DNA of 64,000 bases from Methylomonas sp. UP202 (GTDB lineage Bacteria; Pseudomonadota; Gammaproteobacteria; Methylococcales; Methylomonadaceae): NCBI RefSeq assembly GCF_029910655.1, contig NZ_CP123897.1, positions 5,462,924-5,526,923 of the forward strand, written 5' to 3'. Of this stretch, positions 15,383 to 25,586 are shown in pieces (the first letter of the stretch is position 1; the number at the start of each line of letters is the position of its first letter). The notes beneath the pieces are model-generated. The model had not been told where the DNA came from. It worked only from the letters and a program-made list of their open reading frames with translations, and searched no databases. Position numbers and translations under genes: made by a program.

Positions 15383-16972
15383 TCATGCCTCCCGGCACTT
15401 TCGTTTATTGAGCAACACGCCCGCGCCCAGCAAACCCACCAGCCCGGCCCATAGCAATCCCGGCATCAGATAGAAATGGGTCTGATAGAAGGTGGCGGGC
15501 GGTTCGGCCAGGAAGGGCACGTGGTAGGCTTCGGCCCAGCGGGTGTGGAAGGGCGAAAACGGCAGCACGTCACCGTTGGCCAGCGACACGGTGGAAATGC
15601 CGGTATTGGTGACCCGCAACACCGGACGGCGGAATTCGATGCCGCGCGCCAAGGTCATGTACAGGTGCTGGTAGGGTTCCTGCCAGGTGCCGTACCAGGA
15701 ATCGTTGGTGACGTTGACGATGAATTGCGCGCCCAAGTCGGCCAGGCCCTTGGAAAATTCCGGGAACAGGCTTTCGTAGCAGACTTGCGGCCCCATTTTG
15801 AAGCCGTTCATCTCCAGCAGTACCGTCGGCCCCGGCCCGCGGCCGAACTGGCCGACCATCGGCAACAGTTGTTTCAGCCAGGGGAAGGTTTCCGCGCCGG
15901 GCAGGTATTCGCCCAGCGCCAGCAGAATGGTTTTGCTGTAGTGCGGCTCCAGCACCTTGCCGGTCTGATCGACCGCGAACAGCGAATTGGTGATGTCGCC
16001 GTTGCGGTCCCGGCCGTAGGCGCCGGTCAACAGCGGCAATTGCCGGTTGCGCAGGTATTCGCTCAGCAACGCGGCGTAAGGCGATTGGTTGAATTCGCCG
16101 CCGAGCAGCGACGGGAACGCGGTTTCCGACCACATCGCGAAATGCACGTTCGGCGATTTTTCCAGGCCAAGGTCGGTGGCCCGGAAATATTCGGTCAGGA
16201 TTTCGGCCCGGTAACCCTTGCCGCCTTCCATCGCCCGCTTTTGACCGTTGTCGATATTGGCTTGCACCAGCAACACGTCCAACGCGGCGTCCGGCTCGGG
16301 CAAGCGTTGTTTTAGCCAAAAGCCGCCGCCATTGGCGCCGGCGAAGGCCAGTAAAAATCCCAGCAAGGCCAGTTTGCCGATCCATTGCCGGCGGCGTTGC
16401 CAGACGAACAGCAGCCACAGATTGGCGAGTATCGTCAGCATGCTGAGACCGGCGAAGCCGACGAACTCGGCCCACTGGTAAACCGGCAGGCCGGCGCCAT
16501 ACCAGCTATAACCGAAATTCCATTTGAACAGCATCGGCACGTACAACTCGGCCAGGGCGGTGGTTAGCGCCATCAGTCCGTAGGACAGCCCGGCGCGGCC
16601 GGCCGCGAACCGGCGCAGCCCAAACCAGGCAATTCCGGCAAGCGGCGCGAACACATGGCCGAACATCGCGAAAATCAGCATGCCGATCCCGGCGACCAAC
16701 CAATTCACCTGGGCGAATTCGTGCAGCGTATACGTCACCCAATTGAAGCCGATCAGGGTGTAGACGGTGCTGGTCAGCACACCGCCGTAAACGACCGGCT
16801 TCAACGCGGTTTGCCGCTGCCAGAACAACCACAACGGCACGAAGCCGAACAGCGAGGCCCAGGGCGGAAACGGGATGTAGCTGGTGCCGATGAAAACGCC
16901 GGACCATACCGGCAGCCACCAATCGGAAAGGTTGCGCGCCCGGTCCGCCGGCGCCGTCGAAATGCTTGTCAT
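15383..16972 (-). CDS. lnt: Apolipoprotein N-acyltransferase
   Basis: 529 residues from ATG 16972; the longer open frame upstream overlaps the penicillin acylase gene and is rejected. Transfers a third acyl chain to the N-terminal Cys of lipoproteins in the inner membrane. About six hydrophobic spans fill residues 20-230, and a last one is near the C-terminus. The nitrilase-like periplasmic domain carries the triad: Glu in WSETAFPSLL, Lys in HYSKTILLALGEYLP, Cys in GPQVCYESLFPE. In the same direction as engB and the acylase gene. Confidence 0.95.
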   Translation of the reverse strand: MTSISTAPADRARNLSDWWLPVWSGVFIGTSYIPFPPWASLFGFVPLWLFWQRQTALKPVVYGGVLTSTVYTLIGFNWVTYTLHEFAQVNWLVAGIGMLIFAMFGHVFAPLAGIAWFGLRRFAAGRAGLSYGLMALTTALAELYVPMLFKWNFGYSWYGAGLPVYQWAEFVGFAGLSMLTILANLWLLFVWQRRRQWIGKLALLGFLLAFAGANGGGFWLKQRLPEPDAALDVLLVQANIDNGQKRAMEGGKGYRAEILTEYFRATDLGLEKSPNVHFAMWSETAFPSLLGGEFNQSPYAALLSEYLRNRQLPLLTGAYGRDRNGDITNSLFAVDQTGKVLEPHYSKTILLALGEYLPGAETFPWLKQLLPMVGQFGRGPGPTVLLEMNGFKMGPQVCYESLFPEFSKGLADLGAQFIVNVTNDSWYGTWQEPYQHLYMTLARGIEFRRPVLRVTNTGISTVSLANGDVLPFSPFHTRWAEAYHVPFLAEPPATFYQTHFYLMPGLLWAGLVGLLGAGVLLNKRKCREA

Positions 16973-17031
16973 GAGTCGTTGTTCCGGCCCGGCCGGATTC
17001 GGTTGAGGAAAGAGGATGGTCCGGCGCCGGC

Positions 17032-19383
17032 TTATTCCGGCAAGACCTCGAGCACACCCGGCCGAGCCGGGCCGAACATCGCCGCCGGTTGACCATTTTG
17101 CCAGAAGGCTTGCTGGTCGCGGTAATGCGCCGACAGAAAATGGCCGGACTGGCCGCCCGGCATTTGCAGGATCGCGTCTTCCGGATGCGCCGGCGACAGC
17201 ACCAGACGCTCGCTGGCGCCGTGGGCGTTGTCCATGACCCGCACGCAAACGCTGGCGCAACCGTCGCTGGCGAAGGCCGGCAGATTCAACACGGCGGCCA
17301 GTTGCGGCATCGCTTTGGTGAACGGGTGTTGCAGGCCGATGGCGTGGGCTTCCCCCCACGTCAGCCGATCCGGCGCGGTCCGCGGATATTGTTGTCGCAG
17401 CGCCCGCACGGTTTCGCGCAGGGTATCGGCGATCATCGCCGACCAATCGTCGCGGTAGGACTCGGCCAGCAAGCCTGGCGGGCGTTCAGTCAGCAGTTGG
17501 CGTAGCGGGGTTTCCATTGCCCGCCAGGCGTAGCGGAATTCCGGATCGTAGACCCGGCAGGCGGCGACGATCTTGGCGAACACGGTTTCCGCCAGGCGTT
17601 TGCGAAATTCGTTGACCACGGCTGCGCCGACGCTATCGGCGTTCATTCGGCCGTCCCAGGCCCGCAACGCGCGTTCGGCGCTTTGCAAATCGCCGTCCTT
17701 GTTGGATAGGTTTCGCAGTTCGTCCAGCGCCAGTTGCCGGTAAAAGTCCAGCGCGCCGGCCCGGCTATCGAGCTGAATCGCCAACATGGCCGATTCGTCG
17801 ATCTTGTCCTTGCCGCGCAATAATTCGGCGATCCGAAACGCACGGTAGCCCAGGGCCCAGTTGTGGCCGATCACATAAGGGTAGTCGGCGCCCAGCGTGC
17901 GGTTGTTGGCGGTGGCGATAAAGCCTTGCTCGGGATCGCTCAGGCGCGGCAACTGTTCCGGCGGAATGAAGCCTTGCCAGCCGATGTCGCCGTCCGCCCA
18001 GGAACGGCTGATCAGGCCGTCGAAGCCGCTCCGTTTTGGGAAACGGCCCATGTAGGTCCAGCCGATGCGCCCGTCCCGGTCGGCAACGACCACGTTTTGC
18101 GGCGGACCGGCGGCTTGATTGATCAGCGTCAATGCGTGATCGACGTTGGCGGCGCCGTCCAGATCGAGCAAGCCCAAATCGACGCCGTAGCGTTCCATCG
18201 CGGTCCATTTGATCGCGACCGGCTTACCCAGCAAGGGCTGGTCCGATACCGGTCCCCAAATCGTGTCGCGCAGCTCGATTTCGACATCGGCTTGGCCTTT
18301 GACCTTGATGGTTTCACGCCGGCTGGCGAAGCGTTGCCAACCTTGCGGGGTGCGGTAGGCGCCGGGGTGTTCGACGTCGGTATCCAAGCTCACCAGGTCG
18401 AATAAATCGGCGGTGACGTTGGTGAAACCCCAAGCCACGTTGTCGTTGCCGCCGACAATGACGCCCGGCACGCCGGGCAGCGTCACGCCGTACACGCGTT
18501 GGTCCCGGTATTGCAACTCGGCGCGATACCAGATATTCGGCACACCCAAGGCCAGATGCATGTCGTTGGCGACGATGGCCCGGCCGTCGGCGGTCTTGCG
18601 CCCGGATACCGCCCAATTGTTGGAACCGGCGACCGCGTTGTCGGCATCGACGCGGTTGACCGCCAGTTGCCGGCCGGCTTCCGGCAATGCCGCCAGCGCA
18701 TCGCGGGGCAGGTTTGGACTGTAGCGGCGCGGTCGGTCGCCACCGGTCAGTACGGTCGCGTAAGCATCGGCGTCGGGGGTTAGGAAGGTCAGCAAATCGG
18801 CCGGCAACGCCTTGGCCATCACGCTGGCCATGCGTTCGTCCTGCTCGTAGCCGTTCAGGGTTTGGAACATCGCCAACACCACCAGCAGACTGTCTTCCGG
18901 CCGCCACGGCTGCGGCCGAAACCGCAGCGCCAGAAACTCCGGCGCCAATATCGTGGTTCGAGTCAGATACGCGTTGACGCCGGCGGCGTAGGCCTGCAAA
19001 GCCGAGCGCTGGGTTTCCGGCATATCCGCAAAGATTTGCCCGGCGACCCGCTCGAAACCAAACACCCGCTGCTTACGGTCCAGGGCCAACGCCGAATCGC
19101 CGAACAACTCGGCCAGACGGCCGGCGCTCTTGCGCCGCATCAATTCCATTTGAAACAACCGGTCGCGGGCGTGCAGAAAGCCCAACACCCGAAAGGCGTC
19201 GTCCCGATTCCGCGCCGCGATGGTCGGAATCGCCAGCTCGTCGCTCCGCACCGTCGCTTCCGCCGACAAGCCCGACAAACGGACCTCGCCGTCTTGGTTC
19301 GGCAACGATGCCGCGAGCAGTCCGTAAACTACGGCGGCGATGGCGAGGATCAATCCGAATATCGAAAAACCGGCGGTTTTCAT
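17032..19383 (-). CDS. Penicillin acylase family (Ntn hydrolase) protein
   Basis: 783 residues with an N-terminal hydrophobic leader (FSIFGLILAIAAVVYGLLAA), so exported or anchored. LGFLHARDRLFQMELMRR is the alpha-chain signature; the N-terminal nucleophile Ser of the mature beta chain is in GSNNWAVSGRKT (about residue 249), after which self-cleavage is expected. GVPGVIVGGNDNVAWGFTNV follows. The family cleaves amides such as penicillin G or acyl-homoserine lactones; the natural substrate here is unknown. Lies between engB and lnt on the same strand. Confidence 0.9.
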   Translation of the reverse strand: MKTAGFSIFGLILAIAAVVYGLLAASLPNQDGEVRLSGLSAEATVRSDELAIPTIAARNRDDAFRVLGFLHARDRLFQMELMRRKSAGRLAELFGDSALALDRKQRVFGFERVAGQIFADMPETQRSALQAYAAGVNAYLTRTTILAPEFLALRFRPQPWRPEDSLLVVLAMFQTLNGYEQDERMASVMAKALPADLLTFLTPDADAYATVLTGGDRPRRYSPNLPRDALAALPEAGRQLAVNRVDADNAVAGSNNWAVSGRKTADGRAIVANDMHLALGVPNIWYRAELQYRDQRVYGVTLPGVPGVIVGGNDNVAWGFTNVTADLFDLVSLDTDVEHPGAYRTPQGWQRFASRRETIKVKGQADVEIELRDTIWGPVSDQPLLGKPVAIKWTAMERYGVDLGLLDLDGAANVDHALTLINQAAGPPQNVVVADRDGRIGWTYMGRFPKRSGFDGLISRSWADGDIGWQGFIPPEQLPRLSDPEQGFIATANNRTLGADYPYVIGHNWALGYRAFRIAELLRGKDKIDESAMLAIQLDSRAGALDFYRQLALDELRNLSNKDGDLQSAERALRAWDGRMNADSVGAAVVNEFRKRLAETVFAKIVAACRVYDPEFRYAWRAMETPLRQLLTERPPGLLAESYRDDWSAMIADTLRETVRALRQQYPRTAPDRLTWGEAHAIGLQHPFTKAMPQLAAVLNLPAFASDGCASVCVRVMDNAHGASERLVLSPAHPEDAILQMPGGQSGHFLSAHYRDQQAFWQNGQPAAMFGPARPGVLEVLPE

Positions 19384-19509
19384 GGCGGCAATTGGTTCGC
19401 TGTTGAATGGATGGAACGGATCGAGGCCTCGCGCCGGACCTCGACGATCGGGATTGCGGATAGGCTTGGGCTAGCCTTCACGCGGGATCGCCGGCACTAT
19501 CCGGCGCTT

Positions 19510-20124
19510 TCAATCGCTCGGTTCGGACGAAAATCCAAACCATTCGTCCAACACCTGGTGTACGTCGTCGATGCCGGTTTTATTCAAGGCCGAAAACAAT
19601 TGCAGGCTGACGACGATTTCGGCCCGGCTCAAATCGCGCTGCACTTGCAACAACGTGGTTTTGGCGGCGCCGAATTTCAATTTGTCGGCTTTGGTCAGCA
19701 GGATGTGCAGCGGCAACTTGCTGACCTCGCACCATTCGACCATTTGCCAATCGAAATCGGTCAACGGATGGCGAATGTCCATCACCAACACGATGCCGGA
19801 TAGCGCTTTGCGATTCTTCAGATAGGTTTCCATCATTTGTTGCCATTCCCGTTTCATCGCCTCCGGCACCTTGGCGTAGCCGTAGCCGGGCAAATCGACC
19901 AACTTGCGCTCGTCGTCGATGCGAAAGAAATTCAACAATTGGGTGCGGCCGGGGGTTTTGCTGACCCTAGCCAACGCATTTTGCTGCACCAGCGTATTGA
20001 TCGCGCTGGATTTGCCGGCATTGGAACGGCCGGCAAAGGCGATTTCCATCCCTTGATCCGGCGGCGCATCTTGCAATCTCGGCGCGCTGGCGACGAATGA
20101 GGCCTGATGATAAAGGGGGTTCAT
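19510..20124 (-). CDS. engB: Ribosome biogenesis GTPase EngB/YihA
   Basis: 204 residues. G1 loop [15 protein letters not shown]3 [12 protein letters not shown]4 LTKADKLK and G5 SALNKTGI are all present. Needed for large ribosomal subunit assembly. Divergent from cytochrome c4 with dsbA beyond, an arrangement also found in Pseudomonas, which supports identity. Confidence 0.96.
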   Translation of the reverse strand: MNPLYHQASFVASAPRLQDAPPDQGMEIAFAGRSNAGKSSAINTLVQQNALARVSKTPGRTQLLNFFRIDDERKLVDLPGYGYAKVPEAMKREWQQMMETYLKNRKALSGIVLVMDIRHPLTDFDWQMVEWCEVSKLPLHILLTKADKLKFGAAKTTLLQVQRDLSRAEIVVSLQLFSALNKTGIDDVHQVLDEWFGFSSEPSD

Positions 20125-20236
20125 GACGATCTCGCTTAGTCAAATTAAATCGGTTAGAATCCCGGCATTATAACGTCTATAGGCAAGTGTCCATTTGCTT
20201 ATGTCGATCCATCATCCTGAACAGGGGCTTCAAATA

Positions 20237-20911
20237 ATGATAAAAAAACTGCTGACTGTTTCCGTCACCTTGGCTCTGGCCTTTACCGGCCACGCGTACG
20301 CGCAGGGGAATAGTGGCGCGGGCAAAACCAAGGCGGCGGCTTGCGCCGGTTGCCACGGCGAAGACGGCAACAGCATGATGCCTAGCTTTCCCAAACTGGC
20401 CGGTCAACACCAAAATTATCTGGCTAAACAGTTGCAAGCGTTTAAATCCGGCACCCGCAATTCGCCGATGATGGCGCCGTTGGCGGCCGGCCTGGACGAA
20501 CAAGCGATACAAGAAATCGCCACCTATTATTCGGCTAACCGCATCGCCGGCAACCCGGCTCCAAAGTTACCGGACAATGACGACGACGAGGCGCCCGCCA
20601 AAACCGACGAACAGAAAAAGGCCGAATTGACCGCGCTGATCGCTCAAGGCAGCGACCTGTACCGCAACGGCGATCTGAGCCGCGAAGTTTCCGCTTGCGT
20701 GGCCTGCCACGGCCCCTTCGGCGAAGGCAACAAACCGGCCGCGTTCCCAGCCCTGCACTCTCAGCACGCCGATTATTTGATTAAGTCGCTGACCGATTTC
20801 AAATCCGGCGCCCGCAGTAACAATCCCGAAAACATGATGCACATGATTGCCGGGAAAATGACCGACCAGCAAATCCAGGCCGTTGCCTACTACATCTCCA
20901 CGATGAAGTAG
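20237..20911 (+). CDS. cycA: Cytochrome c4, dihaem
   Basis: 224 residues from ATG 20237; an upstream start at 20195 would put a hydrophilic extension before the signal peptide. Signal peptide IKKLLTVSVTLALAFTGHAYA. Two c-type haem sites, CAGCH (about residue 39) and CVACH (about 155), each in a homologous half with a distal Met (MMAPLA and MMHMIAGKM). Between the halves is an acidic linker (DNDDDEAPAK). Periplasmic electron carrier to terminal oxidases. Followed by a GC hairpin. Confidence 0.93.
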   Translation: MIKKLLTVSVTLALAFTGHAYAQGNSGAGKTKAAACAGCHGEDGNSMMPSFPKLAGQHQNYLAKQLQAFKSGTRNSPMMAPLAAGLDEQAIQEIATYYSANRIAGNPAPKLPDNDDDEAPAKTDEQKKAELTALIAQGSDLYRNGDLSREVSACVACHGPFGEGNKPAAFPALHSQHADYLIKSLTDFKSGARSNNPENMMHMIAGKMTDQQIQAVAYYISTMK

Positions 20912-20918
20912 CCTAATC

Positions 20919-20946
20919 CGCCGCCGGCCTTTTCGGACCGGCGGCG
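20919..20946 (+). terminator. GC-rich hairpin after cytochrome c4
   Basis: CGCCGCCGG and CCGGCGGCG arms with a 10-base loop, 8 bases after the stop codon. No T-run follows, so efficiency is uncertain. Confidence 0.45.
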
Positions 20947-21271
20947 CCGTCTGTCGCTGTTTCGCCAAACAAGCCGGTTGAATCGGCTCACCGCCTCCCT
21001 CCGCATTGTCGGCCCGCAACGGGCGACATCCGACCTCCTCCTAAAACAGCCGGATGCGGAGGGCGTCCAGCGTAACGCCAACCGTCGCGCCAACCCGTCT
21101 TCATCCGCCCGGATTTTGCGTTTTTCGTAGTGCCCGCTATAGTGTCGGCACTTTATCGGGACAGCCGAGTCTGAACCGACAATGCCGGATTCGGCGGCCA
21201 TGTATCCTGTTCCATTCATGCCGACCGGGATAACGTTTTTGTTGGGATTTCATTCTTACGGAGAACTATAG

Positions 21272-21877
21272 ATGTTGAAAAAAATCGCGATATTAGGCCT
21301 GTTCTGCTTCACCGCGCTGGCGCGCGCGGAAGGCGGCTACGAAACCTTGACCCCCGCTCAGCCGGTGCAAAATCCGGAGAAAGTCGAGGTGATCGAATTC
21401 TTTTGGTACGGCTGCCCGCATTGCTACAGCCTGGAACCGTCGATGGTGGAGTGGCTGAAAACCAAGCCGGCCAACGTCGAGTTCATCCGCCAACCCGCAG
21501 TTTTTAGCGACATCTGGGGCAAGCACGCCAAGGCATATTTTACGGCGGAGGCCCTCGGCGTCCTTGAAAAAGTCCACGCCGACTTTTTCGACACCATTCA
21601 GAACAAAAAACAAAAACTGATCAGCGAAGACGAACTGGCTAAGTTCTTCGCCGAACACGGCGTCAAGGACGAAGATTTTCGCAATGCTTACAATTCCTTC
21701 ATGGTCGACGCCAAATTACGCCAGGCCGAAGCGATGGGGCCGCGCTACGGCATCACCGGCGTACCGGCCCTGATTATTAACGGCAAATATAAAGTGACCG
21801 GGCAATCCGCCAAATCCCAAGCCAATATGATTAGCGTGACCAACGAACTGATCGCGCAAGAATCCCAAAAGAAATAA
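21272..21877 (+). CDS. dsbA: Thiol:disulfide interchange protein DsbA
   Basis: 201 residues with a signal peptide (KKIAILGLFCFTALARA). The thioredoxin-fold active site is FFWYGCPHCYSLEP with CPHC as in DsbA, and the cis-proline loop is YGITGVPALIINGKY. It introduces disulfides into periplasmic proteins. GGAGAACTATAG before the ATG is a good ribosome site. 360 bases after cytochrome c4. Confidence 0.96.
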   Translation: MLKKIAILGLFCFTALARAEGGYETLTPAQPVQNPEKVEVIEFFWYGCPHCYSLEPSMVEWLKTKPANVEFIRQPAVFSDIWGKHAKAYFTAEALGVLEKVHADFFDTIQNKKQKLISEDELAKFFAEHGVKDEDFRNAYNSFMVDAKLRQAEAMGPRYGITGVPALIINGKYKVTGQSAKSQANMISVTNELIAQESQKK

Positions 21878-21985
21878 CCAGCCCCAGCGCGTTGTTCGGC
21901 CGGGCCAAGGTCCGGCCGCCGCGCGACTTATATTGAATAGTCTATAATTCTCCGTCGGCGAATTGTAAATTTTGGGGCATGTTTC

Positions 21986-23512
21986 ATGGTTTTTTTCAGG
22001 AACAAGGATGACGGGCAGGAACAGTGGAAGGAAAAGTACTTCCGCCTGCTTGAAGACCAGGAAAAAACCGAAAAACAGTACAAGGCCAACGAAGATCTGC
22101 TTTGTAAAACCATCGTCCGTTTCGCGTTGGCGGTTAAGGGTCTCAATCGCCAATTGGACCCCCACTTAAACCGGATACGCAACCTACTGAAAAATGGCTT
22201 GCAAAGTCAGTTGCTGCAAAAGGAACTGACCGCGTTCTCCAGTGCCTTGATCATGCTGGAAGACGATGGCGCCAATCATCCGCTCGATTCCACATTGCTG
22301 TTCGAATTTCTGGGCAAGCTGTATCCGCAATGGCCAGACCAGTTCGAAGATATACAGCAACGCTACCAAAACCGGCAATTCGCCAATAATCAAGCGCTGT
22401 ACATGGCGCTGCTGGAGTTGATCGACCAGGACAAATCGGCCAACAGTATCGATTTGGCGCTGGATTTCGCCGAGATCGACAAGAAGGCCATCAATCTGCA
22501 GTTAATGAGACTGCTTGAAAGCATCGATATTCCAACCCAATTCGCCGAGAAATCGGCGCAACTCAAGCACCGTCTGAACGAAAACCAGTCATTGGGACCC
22601 ATTTTCGACGACACCGTGGCGTTATTGCTCACCATCAAAAAATACATGGAAGCCGAGCAATTGGAAATGGCGGCGTTTCTGTCGAAATTGACCGAACAAT
22701 TGACCGAGCTGGGCATCAAGGCCATCGGCGTCAATCTGGCTAACGAATCTTCGGCCAAAAAACGTAACCTACTGGATCGCACGGTCTCGGATCAACTGGT
22801 GGATTTGCAAACGCAATCGGCCAACGCCACCCAGCTCGAACCCCTCAAACAGTTGATCAATAGCCGCTTGCAGACCATTAGCCAACAAATCCAAGCTCAC
22901 AATCAACTGGAACAGCAGGAACGCGAAAAAGTCGACCGCGAATTGCGGGTGTTATCGGAAAAACTGAAAGACATGGAAGCGGAATCCGGCGAATTGCGGG
23001 AACGCTTGGACCAAGCGCAACACCGCGCCACCCGCGACCCGTTGACCGGTTTGGCAAACCGGCTGGCGTTCGAAGAACGGTTAGACCTCGAAATCGCGCG
23101 CTATCGACGCACTCTTCAGGCGTTCTCGTTGATCGTCTGGGACGTGGACTTTTTCAAGGCCATCAACGACACCTACGGCCACAAATCCGGCGACAAGGCC
23201 TTGGTAGCCATCGCCAAACTGCTATCCAAACACTGTCGGCAAAGCGACTTCGTTGCCCGCTTCGGCGGCGAGGAATTCGTGATGCTGTTGCCGGACACCG
23301 ATGCCCAAGCGGCATTGTCGGTCGCCGAAAAGTTGCGGGCCATCGTCGGCAACAGCGGCTTCGTAGCGAACGGTAACCGTTTGGCGATCACGATTTCCGG
23401 AGGCATCAGTCAATTTGCCGCCAACGACACCCAAGAAACCATCTTCGACAGGGCCGATAAAGGTTTATATCAAGCCAAACAGAACGGCCGAAATCGTTGC
23501 ATAGTCGCATAA
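21986..23512 (+). CDS. Diguanylate cyclase (GGDEF), first of a tandem pair
   Basis: 508 residues. Residues 1 to about 340 are soluble, helical and rich in Gln, with a coiled coil just before the catalytic domain (EQQEREKVDRELRVLSEKLK). The GGDEF domain starts at DPLTGLANRLAFEERL; the active-site motif is GGEEF (about 427) and the inhibitory I-site RQSD lies five residues before it. No membrane span. It should make c-di-GMP under product inhibition. Its neighbour 14 bases downstream is a paralogue. Confidence 0.92.
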   Translation: MVFFRNKDDGQEQWKEKYFRLLEDQEKTEKQYKANEDLLCKTIVRFALAVKGLNRQLDPHLNRIRNLLKNGLQSQLLQKELTAFSSALIMLEDDGANHPLDSTLLFEFLGKLYPQWPDQFEDIQQRYQNRQFANNQALYMALLELIDQDKSANSIDLALDFAEIDKKAINLQLMRLLESIDIPTQFAEKSAQLKHRLNENQSLGPIFDDTVALLLTIKKYMEAEQLEMAAFLSKLTEQLTELGIKAIGVNLANESSAKKRNLLDRTVSDQLVDLQTQSANATQLEPLKQLINSRLQTISQQIQAHNQLEQQEREKVDRELRVLSEKLKDMEAESGELRERLDQAQHRATRDPLTGLANRLAFEERLDLEIARYRRTLQAFSLIVWDVDFFKAINDTYGHKSGDKALVAIAKLLSKHCRQSDFVARFGGEEFVMLLPDTDAQAALSVAEKLRAIVGNSGFVANGNRLAITISGGISQFAANDTQETIFDRADKGLYQAKQNGRNRCIVA

Positions 23513-23526
23513 TCGGGATTTATTAA

Positions 23527-24846
23527 ATGGAAGTCATGTCCCCGTACGCCAAACCGGCCGACATCGAAAAGTTTTTGTACAAATTGGTGTTGCAACTGCT
23601 GATATTTAGCCAGGGCAGCCACAAATTATTGGAACCCCATTTGGTGACGATAGGCGGCAAGCTCAGAAACGGCGCCAATTTGAACGATTTGATCGGCGAC
23701 TTACACTCGGTTTCCAAAACCCTGCTACATATTTCCAAAACCAAACAGGACGTCAAACCGGAAACGCAAACCTACCCAGCCGCCCAGGACGATTATCTAT
23801 TAAACCGCCTGGACGAACTGCTCGCCGAATCCGAAGTACCGCTACGCTTCCAGCAACATACCACGTCATTGCGGCAACGCATTCGAGAACGCGACGGCGA
23901 ACAATCCTATCGAAAAGTCATCGATTCGGCATTCAGCCTGTTGTTGAACGTTAGGGATTTTACCGTTTCCGAACAATCCGGCGTTGATGCGTTCTTATCC
24001 GATTTGAGCAATCAATTGATCGAGATCGAGCAACAAGCTGAAATCGCCAGCGAAGCGAATCGACTGTCGATCGATAGTCGCGACTCGTTGAATCATTCGA
24101 TACAACGCCAAGTTCACGATTTTCAGGATACGATGCGTTCTGTCGACGAATTGAGCAGCGTCAAAAGCAAGACCGGCGAACATCTGGATCGGCTGTTACT
24201 ACAACTGTTGGAACACAAACAGCAAGAAGATGCCAGACAACAAGAAGCCCAGCTGAAGATTGAGACGATGGCACTCAAGCTGATGGAACTGGAATCGGAA
24301 ACCGAATCGCTGCGGACCAAACTGAAAATTGAACACGACCGCGCCTTGGGCGATCCGTTGACCGGGCTACCGAACCGCGCCGCCTACAACAACCGGGCCG
24401 AAATGGAGCAAAACCGGTGGCGCCGCTATCGTTCGCCGTTGTCTCTGGTGGTTTGGGATATCGATTATTTCAAGCGCATCAACGATACTTACGGACACAA
24501 AGCGGGCGACAAAACCCTGACCCTGGTTGGTCAATTGCTGGCTAACAATTGTCGCGAAACCGATTTCGTAGCGCGCTATGGCGGCGAAGAGTTCGTGATG
24601 TTGATGCCCAACACCAGCGCGCTGCAAGCACTGGAAGTCGCCGAGCATTTGCGGAAAATGATTCAAGGATGCGGCTTTAATTCCAACGGCGAGCAAATCG
24701 ATCTGACGTTAAGCTGCGGTATTAGCGCATTCGACAACGATGACACGCACGACGATGTCTTTGTTCGAGCCGACAAGGCCTTGTACCATTCAAAACGCGT
24801 GGGCCGCAACCGATGCACGGTGTATGCGGCCGAGATTGATCACTAA
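23527..24846 (+). CDS. Diguanylate cyclase (GGDEF), second of a tandem pair
   Basis: 439 residues. N-terminal 260 residues are soluble and helical, with a Gln/Glu-rich coiled coil (LLEHKQQEDARQQEAQLKI) before DPLTGLPNRAAYNNRA. Active site GGEEF (about 352) with I-site RETD five residues upstream. The two proteins share the catalytic domain and a similar N-terminal layout (for example LDPHLNRIRNLLKNG against LEPHLVTIGGKLRNG), so they arose by duplication. Probably co-transcribed. Confidence 0.92.
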   Translation: MEVMSPYAKPADIEKFLYKLVLQLLIFSQGSHKLLEPHLVTIGGKLRNGANLNDLIGDLHSVSKTLLHISKTKQDVKPETQTYPAAQDDYLLNRLDELLAESEVPLRFQQHTTSLRQRIRERDGEQSYRKVIDSAFSLLLNVRDFTVSEQSGVDAFLSDLSNQLIEIEQQAEIASEANRLSIDSRDSLNHSIQRQVHDFQDTMRSVDELSSVKSKTGEHLDRLLLQLLEHKQQEDARQQEAQLKIETMALKLMELESETESLRTKLKIEHDRALGDPLTGLPNRAAYNNRAEMEQNRWRRYRSPLSLVVWDIDYFKRINDTYGHKAGDKTLTLVGQLLANNCRETDFVARYGGEEFVMLMPNTSALQALEVAEHLRKMIQGCGFNSNGEQIDLTLSCGISAFDNDDTHDDVFVRADKALYHSKRVGRNRCTVYAAEIDH

Positions 24847-24899
24847 CCGAATCGACTTGTTTGTTTCGACAAAACGGCTAAATTCGGTGGCAATAACGA

Positions 24900-25586
24900 T
24901 TACGCGTAACTTACCGTTCTCGTAAACTTTTGAAATAGAGCCACCGGCTCCAAGCAACGATCGAAAATACCGATTGCCTCGTCGCAGGAAATGACTTCCT
25001 GCTGACTATCCAGGATAAAATTCGCCAAACTTAATATACATTGCCAATGGCAGGAGTTTTCGACGAAACGGAAAGCCTGTTCCAGCAATTCCTGCATTTT
25101 TTCTTCGCGCTGAGCTTTGGAAGCAATGAAACATTCCAAATACCCTTCGGCTTTTTCCAAGTCGCTGTAACCGCCGTAATTATGTAGGGCTTCAAAACTC
25201 ATTAGACCCAGGTTGAAAACCTCGTCGTCTCGAATAGCCACATATTTAGCTTCGGCCAAAGGCCCGACCAATAAGTTGACGACATCGGCTTCGTAAGCCC
25301 TTTGACAACTATGCTGATAGGGTTCGTCGGAAAATGTGGCGAAACTTTCCAGCACCGCTATCGGCAAATTTTGAATTAAATTGCCATCGACGACTTTGGC
25401 GGTAAAGTATCGACTATCGAGGCTGGGACGTTTAAGTTGGATTTCGAAAAATACCGGGGGTAATTGTTTTTGGCGATTGCCTAAATGTATCGCGGCGGCA
25501 TGCCCCGCTTCATGGAAAGCCGTCCGCCGATTTAACTCGTTGGGATGAACAAACGCGGACTTAGTAGAGCAAAAGTTCCGTTCCAT
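24900..25586 (-). CDS. Stand-alone M41-like (FtsH-type) zinc peptidase domain protein
   Basis: 228 residues from ATG 25586, which has GAGG seven bases upstream; an ATG at 25628 is possible. TAFHEAGHAAAIHL gives the HEXXH zinc site, LLVGPLAEAKYV matches the helix after it in M41 enzymes, and GGYSDLEKAEGYLE supplies the third ligand Asp in the usual setting. There is no AAA domain and no membrane span, unlike FtsH. Peptidase activity is therefore inferred; such single-domain relatives have unknown roles. Confidence 0.6.
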   Translation of the reverse strand: MERNFCSTKSAFVHPNELNRRTAFHEAGHAAAIHLGNRQKQLPPVFFEIQLKRPSLDSRYFTAKVVDGNLIQNLPIAVLESFATFSDEPYQHSCQRAYEADVVNLLVGPLAEAKYVAIRDDEVFNLGLMSFEALHNYGGYSDLEKAEGYLECFIASKAQREEKMQELLEQAFRFVENSCHWQCILSLANFILDSQQEVISCDEAIGIFDRCLEPVALFQKFTRTVSYA

